Assembly: GCA_903932565.1 (NCBI GenBank) | Contig: CAIZGQ010000595.1 | Span: 1-12,601 of the forward strand | Origin: an uncultured Hyphomicrobiales bacterium | GTDB taxonomy: Bacteria > Pseudomonadota > Alphaproteobacteria > Rhizobiales > Beijerinckiaceae | Direction of reading: 5' to 3' | Length of the DNA stretch: 12,601 nt | Shown: positions 7,661-12,601 of the stretch, in pieces | Layout of the letters: every line of letters starts with the position of its first letter | Position numbering within the stretch: position 1 is the stretch's first letter | The notes under the pieces: generated by a model | Databases searched by the model: none | The model's input: only the letters and a program-made list of their open reading frames with translations | What the model was told of the DNA's origin: nothing | Translations under genes and position numbers: made by a program

Positions 7661-8935
7661 ATGAGCGGACCTTCGACTTACGTTCCCAAGAGCGCCCTCG
7701 GCCGCTGGTTTGAGAGCCGGCTGCCCATCGGTGGGCTGATTCATTCATCCTTCGTGGTCTACCCGACCCCGAAGAACCTCAATTACTTCTGGGCATTTGG
7801 CGGCATTCTCAGCCTGATGCTCGTGGCGCAGATCATCACCGGCGTGGTGCTGGCGATGCACTACACGCCGGAAGCCACGATGGCCTTCAGCTCCGTGGAA
7901 AACATCATGCGCAACGTCAACTATGGTTGGCTGCTGCGCTACCTGCACGCCAACGGCGCGTCGATGTTCTTCTTCGCCGTCTACGTCCATATCTTCCGCG
8001 GCATGTTCTACGGGTCGTACAAGGCACCCCGCGAAGTGCTTTGGATTCTGGGCGTCATCATCTTCCTGCTGATGATGGCAACAGCGTTCATGGGTTACGT
8101 TCTGCCATGGGGCCAGATGAGCTTCTGGGGCGCAACCGTGATCACCAACCTGTTCTCGGCGCTGCCGGGCATCGGTGAGCCGATTGTGACCTGGCTGTGG
8201 GGTGGCTACTCGGTCGACAACCCGACGCTGAACCGCTTCTTCGCGCTTCACTATCTGCTGCCCTTCATGATCGTCGGCGTCGTGATCCTCCATGTCTGGG
8301 CGCTGCACGTCACCGGCCAGAACAACCCGGCTGGCGTCGAAGTGAAGAGCGTCGAGCGTGACACGGTTCCGTTCACGCCCTACGCGACGATCAAAGACGC
8401 CTTCGCGATGGTGGTGTTCCTGATCCTCTACAGCTGGTTCGTGTTCTACGTGCCGAACTATCTGGGCGACGCTGACAACTACATCGTTGCCAACCCGCTC
8501 GTGACGCCTGCGCATATCGTGCCGGAATGGTATTTCCTGCCGTTCTACGCGATCCTGCGGTCGATCCCCTCCAAGCTCGGCGGCGTTATCGCGATGTTCG
8601 GCTCGATTGCGATCCTTGCATTCCTGCCGTGGCTTGATACGTCGAAGATCCGCTCGGGCCGGTTCCGTCCGCTGTTCCAGATCTTCTTCTTCGGGTTCGT
8701 CATTGCCGCCATGGGCCTTGGCTATCTGGGATCGAAGCCGCCGGAAGGGGCTTACGTGATCGCTGGTCGGTTGCTGTCGGTCTACTACTTTGCCTACTTC
8801 CTGGTGATCCTGCCGCTGCTCGGTCTGTTTGAGACGCCGCGTACACTGCCCGCGACCATCGCTGATGATGTTCTGGCCAAGGGAGGCTCCGCCATTTTGG
8901 CTGGCGCCGCCCAGGCACCGAGCACCAAGGGCTAA
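7661..8935 (+). CDS. petB: cytochrome b subunit of the bc1 complex
   Basis: A 424-residue integral membrane protein carrying hemes bL and bH and the Qo and Qi quinone sites. The heme ligands are the expected histidine pairs on helices B and D, His96/His110 and His197/His211. Both pairs are 14 apart, the bc1 rather than the b6f spacing. The Qo motif PEWY is at residues 288-291 within VPEWYFLPFYAILRSIP. WGQMSFWGATVITN marks the cd region. The length covers both the N-terminal and C-terminal cytochrome b domains, so this is the undivided form of proteobacteria and is not fused to c1. The ATG at 7661 is chosen over an upstream in-frame TTG (7646) because GAGAG sits just before it and MSGPSTYVPKSALG reads like a normal start. 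The codons are biased to C in third position, more than in the upstream repair genes, as expected for a highly expressed respiratory gene. Confidence 0.98.
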   Translation: MSGPSTYVPKSALGRWFESRLPIGGLIHSSFVVYPTPKNLNYFWAFGGILSLMLVAQIITGVVLAMHYTPEATMAFSSVENIMRNVNYGWLLRYLHANGASMFFFAVYVHIFRGMFYGSYKAPREVLWILGVIIFLLMMATAFMGYVLPWGQMSFWGATVITNLFSALPGIGEPIVTWLWGGYSVDNPTLNRFFALHYLLPFMIVGVVILHVWALHVTGQNNPAGVEVKSVERDTVPFTPYATIKDAFAMVVFLILYSWFVFYVPNYLGDADNYIVANPLVTPAHIVPEWYFLPFYAILRSIPSKLGGVIAMFGSIAILAFLPWLDTSKIRSGRFRPLFQIFFFGFVIAAMGLGYLGSKPPEGAYVIAGRLLSVYYFAYFLVILPLLGLFETPRTLPATIADDVLAKGGSAILAGAAQAPSTKG

Positions 8936-8946
8936 GTGGACCTGAC

Positions 8947-8950
8947 GAGG
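8947..8950 (+). promoter_or_regulatory. ribosome binding site of petC, favouring the second ATG
   Basis: GAGG lies two bases before the ATG at 8953 but eight bases before the in-frame ATG at 8959. The usual spacing is five to nine, so 8959 is favoured. The two choices differ by two residues of the signal peptide only. Confidence 0.5.
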
Positions 8951-8958
8951 ACATGACA

Positions 8959-9813
8959 ATGACGTTTCGTACACACACGCTGGGTTGGTTGACTGCTGCA
9001 GCAGCCAGCCTCCTCCTCTCGGCCAGCCTGCTATCTGTGCCAGTCTCAGCACAGGAGGGCGCGCACGAACAGCCGACCCCGGCCCGTCAGTCGTGGACCT
9101 TCGCAGGTCCCTTCGGAAAGTTCGATCGCGCACAGCTGCAGCGCGGCTTCCAGGTCTACAAGGAAGTCTGCTCCAACTGCCATTCTCTGAGCATTCCGTT
9201 CCGCACACTGGCCCAACCGGGCGGTCCGGAATATTCGGAAGCGCAGATCAAGGCGCTTGCTGCGTCCTACAAGGTCAAGGACGGCCCGAACGAAGCTGGC
9301 GAGATGTTTGAGCGCGCCGGACGTCCGTCGGACAACTTCCCGTGGGCATTCGCCAATGAGCAGGCTGCCGCGGCAGCGCTCGGCAAGTCACCGCCGGAAA
9401 TGAACCTGCTGGCCAAGGCCCGCAAGTATGAGCGTGGCTTCCCACTGTTTCTGATCGACCCATTCATCCAGTATCAGGAACTCGGGCCCGACTATATCTA
9501 TGCGCTGCTGAACGGCTATTCGAAGGCTGATGACCCGAACTACAACGACTATTACCCGGGTCACAAGATTGCGATGGGCGCGCCACTTTCCGATGGCGTT
9601 GTCACCTACACAGATGGTTCACCGCAGACCCTGCAGCAGTACGCCAAGGACGTTGCAAGCTTCCTTTACTGGGCAGCTGAACCGTCCATGGAAGCCCGCA
9701 AGAAAATGGGCTTCCGTGTCATGGTGTTCCTCATCATCTTCGCCGGTCTGCTGTACTTCACGAAGAAGAAGGTTTGGGCCGACGTACACGGCGATGCGGT
9801 CACGACGCACTGA
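8959..9813 (+). CDS. petC: cytochrome c1 subunit of the bc1 complex
   Basis: A 284-residue periplasm-facing c-type cytochrome anchored in the membrane. It takes electrons from the Rieske cluster and hands them to soluble or membrane-bound cytochrome c. Residues 1-31 are a Sec signal peptide with a long hydrophobic core and a plausible cleavage after VPVSA. The heme attachment motif CSNCH is at 71-75, and the axial methionine is expected in KIAMGAPLSDG (Met206). The stretch GPDYIYALLNGYSKADDPNYNDYYPG is typical of alphaproteobacterial c1. A C-terminal membrane helix (VMVFLIIFAGLLYF) is followed by a basic cytoplasmic end (TKKKVW). It is the last gene of petABC, 23 bases after petB, and is closed by the strong terminator at 9836-9863. 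The start could also be 8953. Cytochrome c maturation genes are needed for it but are not in the window. Confidence 0.97.
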   Translation: MTFRTHTLGWLTAAAASLLLSASLLSVPVSAQEGAHEQPTPARQSWTFAGPFGKFDRAQLQRGFQVYKEVCSNCHSLSIPFRTLAQPGGPEYSEAQIKALAASYKVKDGPNEAGEMFERAGRPSDNFPWAFANEQAAAAALGKSPPEMNLLAKARKYERGFPLFLIDPFIQYQELGPDYIYALLNGYSKADDPNYNDYYPGHKIAMGAPLSDGVVTYTDGSPQTLQQYAKDVASFLYWAAEPSMEARKKMGFRVMVFLIIFAGLLYFTKKKVWADVHGDAVTTH

Positions 9814-9835
9814 TCGCTCAACTAACTCTCCTTTG

Positions 9836-9863
9836 AAAAAGGCCCCCTTGCGGGGCCTTTTTT
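9836..9863 (+). terminator. intrinsic terminator of the petABC operon
   Basis: A perfect 11-bp stem, AAAAAGGCCCC with GGGGCCTTTTT, encloses a five-base loop (CTTGC) and runs into TTTTTT on the plus strand. It starts 22 bases after the petC stop and should separate petABC transcription from trmL-hemF. The stem is also A-rich on its left arm, so it could work in both directions, though no leftward gene needs it. Confidence 0.93.
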
Positions 9864-9899
9864 AGTTTTCGGCGGGTGCGCTTGGCGCTAAGACGAGAC

Positions 9900-10448
9900 A
9901 TGCCGCCAGATCAAGATAAGCCGCCAGGATCAGATTTGCCTTTAAGATCAGACCCGACGCTGACGCTTGCCCTTTATCAGCCCGATATTCCGCAAAACGC
10001 TGGCACACTGCTGCGCATGTGCGCCTGTCTTGGCATTGCGGCCGCGATCATCGAGCCGGCAGGGTTCCCGGTGTCAGATCGCCACTTCCGCCGCGCCGGG
10101 ATGGATTATTTGGATCGGCTGCAAGTCGACCGCCACATCTCATGGCGCGCGTTCCAGGACTGGCGCGAGCGCACGCGCACGGCTGAAACAGCGCCCCGGA
10201 GACTGGTTCTGTTGTCCACCAAGGCGGCCCTGCCCTACACAAATTTCCGGTTTCAAGCGGGTGACATCGTAATGGTCGGGCGCGAATCAGCTGGCGTGCC
10301 CGACGACGTGCATGCAGCAGCCGATGCGCGACTCCTGATCCCTGTGGCCGACGGCATGCGTTCGCTCAATGTTGCAGTTGCCGCGGCGATGGTTCTGGGC
10401 GAAGCTTTGCGACAAATCAGTGCGCCATTGGGCATCAACGGGGAGTGA
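9900..10448 (+). CDS. trmL: tRNA (cytidine(34)-2'-O)-methyltransferase (SPOUT family)
   Basis: A 182-residue SPOUT-class methyltransferase. TrmL uses S-adenosylmethionine to methylate the ribose of the wobble base (Cm34 or cmnm5Um34) of tRNA-Leu isoacceptors in the cytosol. The conserved domain begins at residue 21 with LTLALYQPDIPQNAGTLLRM, followed by IIEPAGFPVSDRHFRRAGMDYLD. The knotted SAM site is formed by VMVGRESAGVP (124-134) and IPVADGMRSLNVAVAAAMVLGEAL (147-170). The ATG at 9900 gives a 20-residue unconserved, Pro/Asp-rich leader. An upstream GTG (9876) abuts the terminator and is unlikely. A TTG at 9936 has AGGA six bases upstream and would give the more usual length, so the real start is uncertain. 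The gene is 11 bases from hemF and probably cotranscribed with it. The family assignment is firm. Confidence 0.93.
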   Translation: MPPDQDKPPGSDLPLRSDPTLTLALYQPDIPQNAGTLLRMCACLGIAAAIIEPAGFPVSDRHFRRAGMDYLDRLQVDRHISWRAFQDWRERTRTAETAPRRLVLLSTKAALPYTNFRFQAGDIVMVGRESAGVPDDVHAAADARLLIPVADGMRSLNVAVAAAMVLGEALRQISAPLGINGE

Positions 10449-10451
10449 GGG
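10447..10451 (+). promoter_or_regulatory. ribosome binding site of hemF on the trmL stop codon
   Basis: GAGGG begins on the second base of the trmL stop codon and lies eight bases before the ATG at 10460. The upstream in-frame GTG at 10445 has GGGGA directly against it, too close to serve. This selects 10460 and suggests coupling of the two genes. Confidence 0.6.
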
Positions 10452-10459
10452 TGCGTTTA

Positions 10460-11368
10460 ATGACCAAGTTATCCGTTGAGGCCCGGCAGGCGCAGGCGCG
10501 GGCCTGGTTTGAAGAATTGCAGACCCGCATCGTGTCCGCCCTTGAGCAGATTGAAATTAAGTCCACCGGGCCTTTCAACGAGGCGGCGACCGCAGCTGGC
10601 ACGTTTGACGTGCAACCGTGGAGCCGCACCGACCATACGGGTGAACCCGGCGGGGGTGGACGCATGGCGATCCTCCACGGTCGTGTGTTCGAAAAGGCAG
10701 GCGTCCATACCTCGACCGTGTTTGGAACATTTGCGCCGGAGTTTGCCAAACAGATCCCGGGTGCGGATGCAGATCCGCGCTTCTGGGCGTCCGGCATCTC
10801 GCTGATCGTGCACCCGTGGAACCCGAATGTGCCAGCCGTGCACATGAACACACGATTTGTGGTGACATCGAAATCATGGTTTGGCGGCGGCGCGGATCTC
10901 ACCCCTGTGCTCGACGCACGGCGCACGCAGGATGACCCCGACACCATCGCGTTTCATGCCGCCATGCAGGGCTCGTGCGAGCGCCATTCAAAGATCGCTG
11001 ACTATGGCCGTTACAAAGCCTGGTGCGACGAGTACTTTCATCTCAAGCACCGCAATGAGCCACGTGGCATCGGCGGCATTTTTTATGATTATCTGAACAG
11101 CGAAACGGATGGGAAAGCCGATTTCGATGCCGACCTTGCCTTCACGCGCGATGTGGGAACCACATTTGCAGATGTTTACCCCGCCATCGTGCGCGGCAAT
11201 CTGTCAAAGCCGTGGACGGAGCAGCAGCGCCACGAGCAATTGGTCCGGCGCGGACGTTATGTGGAGTTCAACCTGCTTTATGACCGGGGAACGATCTTCG
11301 GCCTGAAAACAGGCGGCAACGTGGATTCAATTTTGTCGTCCATGCCGCCGCTGGTCCGGTGGCCCTGA
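10460..11368 (+). CDS. hemF: oxygen-dependent coproporphyrinogen III oxidase
   Basis: A 302-residue cytosolic enzyme of heme synthesis that converts coproporphyrinogen III to protoporphyrinogen IX by two oxidative decarboxylations with O2. Family motifs in order are HPWNPNVPAVHMNTR (118-132), WFGGGADLTP (140-149), EPRGIGGIFYDYLN (200-213) and the C-terminal GRYVEFNLLYDRGTIFGLKTGG (265-286) with SMPPLVRWP as the end. The protein stops right after MPPLVRW, without the extra tail of the E. coli enzyme; as far as I recall this is normal in rhizobia and not a truncation. The start at 10460 follows from the GAGGG described separately. Its position behind petABC and trmL is a known alphaproteobacterial arrangement and fits a supply of heme for cytochromes b and c1 under aerobic growth. 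No FNR-type box (TTGAT-N4-ATCAA) was seen before trmL. Confidence 0.97.
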   Translation: MTKLSVEARQAQARAWFEELQTRIVSALEQIEIKSTGPFNEAATAAGTFDVQPWSRTDHTGEPGGGGRMAILHGRVFEKAGVHTSTVFGTFAPEFAKQIPGADADPRFWASGISLIVHPWNPNVPAVHMNTRFVVTSKSWFGGGADLTPVLDARRTQDDPDTIAFHAAMQGSCERHSKIADYGRYKAWCDEYFHLKHRNEPRGIGGIFYDYLNSETDGKADFDADLAFTRDVGTTFADVYPAIVRGNLSKPWTEQQRHEQLVRRGRYVEFNLLYDRGTIFGLKTGGNVDSILSSMPPLVRWP

Positions 11369-11390
11369 ACACCCGGACCCGGAGCCACAA

Positions 11391-11415
11391 GCCCGCGGGG
11401 CTCAGGCCCGCGAGC
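11391..11415. terminator. GC-rich hairpin between convergent hemF and the small secreted gene
   Basis: GCCCGCGGG and CCCGCGAGC flank a seven-base loop. Read on the minus strand all nine pairs form, one being G-U; on the plus strand there is one mismatch. It lies 23 bases after the hemF stop and spans the stop codon of the minus-strand gene. No T-run follows on either side, so as an intrinsic terminator it is weak. It could be a bidirectional pause or an RNA-stabilising 3' end. Confidence 0.4.
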
Positions 11416-11620
11416 TCATCAGGGTCGCGCACGTGGATCCAACCGGGATCTCGTGCTTGAAGATTCTGAAGGGTTCATAATACGTGCATTGACGCGACCA
11501 TTGGTCATCTGACACGCGCGACCAGAGCAAGAACGCCTTCTGGCTTGTGCCCAATTGAGCATTGGCGGCTGCCACAATGGCGACCATCACAAACAGCAGC
11601 ATGCCACGAACGAAATCCAT
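11402..11620 (-). CDS. small secreted protein of unknown function
   Basis: A 72-residue protein. Residues 1-21 (MDFVRGMLLFVMVAIVAAANA) are a convincing signal peptide with a basic residue, a hydrophobic core and an ANA cleavage site. The mature part would be about 51 residues, with two cysteines (45 and 64), which could form a disulfide in the periplasm, set in SRQCTYYEPF and PVGSTCATL. I do not recognise a named family, although short secreted proteins with a CTYY/CTYF motif and a second C-terminal Cys are something I associate with Rhizobiales. GGGGGG lies five bases before the ATG, an unusual but usable ribosome binding site. The gene converges on hemF and is divergent from the DUF2158 gene. 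The signal peptide is the main reason for believing it is real; no function is proposed. Confidence 0.65.
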   Translation of the reverse strand: MDFVRGMLLFVMVAIVAAANAQLGTSQKAFLLWSRVSDDQWSRQCTYYEPFRIFKHEIPVGSTCATLMSSRA

Positions 11621-11767
11621 CTATGCCCCCCAAGGCAAAAATAGGTGCTAAAACAAGTAAAAGTGTACCTTCCAATGGTTAAAAAAGGATCGTGATGCTG
11701 CAGGATTTTTGTCCGTGCATGGTCCGATTCTTGGCGTGCCCAACAAGATTTAGTCCGGAGAGCTAAA
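11621..11767. promoter_or_regulatory. divergent intergenic region between the secreted protein and DUF2158 genes
   Basis: These 147 bases are clearly more A/T-rich than their surroundings, especially 11635-11720, as expected of a region with two outward promoters. I could not define -35 and -10 boxes with good matches on either strand. ATGGTTAA at 11675-11682 reads TTAACCAT on the minus strand, the half-site known for the cell-cycle regulator CtrA, and lies about 55 bases before the secreted-protein start. A GGAG at 11757-11760 is the ribosome binding site of the rightward gene. Confidence 0.4.
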
Positions 11768-11965
11768 ATGGCCTTCAAGCCTGGAACTATCGTGCAACTG
11801 AAGTCAGGTGGCCCGGCCATGACAGTTGCATCCGCCGACAAGGACAATGTCATTTGCATCTGGCACGCTGAGCAGACGGGCCTCATCCACACAACCTCGG
11901 TGCCTGTGGCCTGCGTGGACGAATTGTTGCTCGATGACGAAGACGATCTCGACGACGATGATTGA
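11768..11965 (+). CDS. DUF2158/YodC-like small protein with acidic tail
   Basis: A 65-residue cytosolic protein. Its first half (MAFKPGTIVQLKSGGPAMTV) has the pattern of DUF2158 (YodC) proteins, FxxGxxVxLKSGGPxMTV, which are small beta-barrel-like domains. The next strand, NVICIWHAEQTG, also fits, with the usual C/W pair. The end, residues 51-65, holds eleven Asp or Glu residues, which I do not recall as a family feature and which would make the protein strongly negative. The function of the family is unknown. GGAG lies seven bases before the ATG. The gene ends 21 bases before the convergent gtrA-like gene, without a hairpin between them. The domain call rests on the N-terminal motif, which is distinctive. 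Confidence 0.85.
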   Translation: MAFKPGTIVQLKSGGPAMTVASADKDNVICIWHAEQTGLIHTTSVPVACVDELLLDDEDDLDDDD

Positions 11966-11986
11966 CGGCTTTAACTGACCTTGGCC

Positions 11987-12370
11987 TCAACCCGCCTGTG
12001 AGAATGTCCACAGTTTGTGGGCGGCGAAATTCCACACAAAGACGATCCCGGTGGTGACGACGCGGGCAGGCAGATAGGGCGCATGCTGCCACTCGGTCAG
12101 CGCCTGCATCATCAGCCATGTCAGGCTGAATCCAACGACCATCACGGCCGCAAAGCGCCAGCCCGCCTCGGCATGAGAGCGCTGGGTCTCAAACGTATGG
12201 CGCCGGTTGAGCAGATAGGACACGAGGCCACCGACGCAATAACCAGCGAGCGCGCTGGGAACCGGGCCGAGGGCAAAGCCCTCCCGCAACGCGATCATGG
12301 TGCCGTAGTCAGCGCCAAGGGCGACAACGCCAACTCCGAAAAATGATGACACCTGGCGCACAACAGACAT
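11987..12370 (-). CDS. GtrA family membrane protein
   Basis: A 127-residue protein with four predicted membrane helices (about 7-28, 36-54, 71-91, 100-118). GtrA hallmarks are LLNRRHTF (53-60) at the end of helix 2 and VWNFAAHKLWTF (112-123) at the end, which echo each other because the fold is an internal duplication. Members are thought to help move undecaprenyl-phosphate-linked sugars across the inner membrane for O-antigen or cell-wall glycosylation, normally together with a glycosyltransferase. No such partner is in the window. The start at 12370 is chosen because AGGA lies eight bases upstream; the frame continues to 12409 with a Cys-rich stretch (MRHSCCEVSRTG) that does not look like a GtrA start. 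A five-unit tandem repeat begins 60 bases upstream. Family assignment is good; the sugar is unknown. Confidence 0.9.
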   Translation of the reverse strand: MSVVRQVSSFFGVGVVALGADYGTMIALREGFALGPVPSALAGYCVGGLVSYLLNRRHTFETQRSHAEAGWRFAAVMVVGFSLTWLMMQALTEWQHAPYLPARVVTTGIVFVWNFAAHKLWTFSQAG

Positions 12371-12430
12371 GCGGCCTGTCCTAGACACTTCGCAGCACGA
12401 ATGCCTCAACTTTTTTCAGGGTGCGGGCTC

Positions 12431-12531
12431 GCCGAAGCCTTGGAAGCCGGGGCCAAGCCTTGGGAAACGGACCGAAGCCTTGGGAAACGGACCGAAGCCT
12501 TGGGAACCGGGCCGAAGCCTTTGGGAAACGG
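12431..12531. repeat. 20-bp tandem repeat array, five units, upstream of gtrA
   Basis: Five head-to-tail copies start at 12431, 12451, 12471, 12491 and 12511. The consensus is ACCGAAGCCTTGGGAAACGG. Units 3 and 4 differ at one base; unit 2 differs from unit 3 only within its first four bases; unit 1 is the most diverged (TGGAAGCCGG in its second half); unit 5 has one extra T and is 21 bases long. Each junction creates CGG-N-CCG or a close variant. The period is not a multiple of three, so it is not a protein repeat by design. The array sits 60 bases before the gtrA start on the opposite strand. It could be a set of operator sites or a simple minisatellite. Confidence 0.9.
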
Positions 12532-12601
12532 CGGGGCTGGCCGCCTGGGGGGTTCACGCGGCCGTAATATTCGTCTAGTGAAGGGCAACTTTCGGGCCGG
12601 G
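12532..12601 (+). other. window end, no feature recognised
   Basis: GC-rich sequence with a G-run (12546-12552) followed by an A/T-richer patch containing TAATATTCG. No open reading frame with a family resemblance and no complete promoter was found. A gene could begin just beyond the window. Confidence 0.3.

Noticed and set aside
7745..9208. A 487-residue open frame on the minus strand opposite petB and petC.
   Set aside because: Its composition (very rich in Arg, His, Glu, Asp, Gln) is what the complement of strongly C-biased cytochrome genes produces; petB and petC are certain and there is no family resemblance.
11341..11368. hemF as C-terminally truncated, because it ends just after MPPLVRW.
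   Set aside because: As I recall, rhizobial HemF proteins end at the same place; all catalytic motifs are present and the length of 302 is normal.
12380..12409. Minus-strand TTGAGG, 18 bases, TCTAGG as the gtrA promoter.
   Set aside because: Transcription would start almost at the ATG, leaving out the AGGA ribosome binding site used to choose that start; the -10 box matches at only three of six positions.
12431..12531. The repeat array as a CRISPR array.
   Set aside because: Units are directly adjacent with no spacers, and no cas gene is present.
12369..12578. A plus-strand frame of 69 residues running through the repeat array as a repeat protein.
   Set aside because: The 20-base period shifts frame every unit, so no amino-acid repeat at unit length is encoded, and no ribosome binding site was found.

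Overview
The window looks like a chromosomal segment of an alphaproteobacterium, most likely Hyphomicrobiales (Rhizobiales) or a close relative. The reasons are GC-rich coding sequence, a three-gene cytochrome bc1 operon with separate petB and petC (not the fused form of Bradyrhizobium), trmL-hemF directly behind it, a HemF that ends right after the conserved MPPLVRW motif, and a DUF1192 gene divergent from a PIG3-type quinone oxidoreductase. No tRNA, rRNA, CRISPR array, transposase or phage gene was seen.

Layout. Positions 1-600 hold the C-terminal two thirds of a PfkB-family sugar kinase. It meets a short DUF1192 gene (604-813, minus) tail to tail. Divergent from that, a rightward set runs quinone oxidoreductase (970-1971), an SbcD/YhaO-like metallophosphoesterase (1984-3234) and a giant YhaN/SbcC-like coiled-coil ATPase (3234-6737). 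The last two overlap by one base and look like a translationally coupled Mre11/Rad50-type DNA repair pair. A 330-base gap without a supportable gene follows. Next come petA, petB and petC (7068-9813), ending in a very clear intrinsic terminator (9836-9863). trmL and hemF (9900-11368) form a second small operon, with the hemF ribosome binding site lying on the trmL stop codon.

The right end is more accessory: a 72-residue secreted protein on the minus strand, a 65-residue DUF2158/YodC-like protein with a very acidic tail, and a GtrA-family membrane protein on the minus strand. Upstream of gtrA lies an array of five 20-bp tandem repeats (12431-12531), the only strong sequence structure in the window that no gene explains.

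How the genes work together. PetABC is the ubiquinol:cytochrome c oxidoreductase of aerobic respiration. HemF makes protoporphyrinogen precursor with O2, feeding the heme that PetB and PetC need, so their adjacency makes metabolic sense. TrmL modifies the wobble base of tRNA-Leu. The YhaO/YhaN pair is a separate DNA-processing unit. Most of the window is conserved housekeeping sequence. The best candidates for something undescribed are the repeat array, the small secreted protein and the hook-less YhaO/YhaN pair. None is proven novel from sequence alone.
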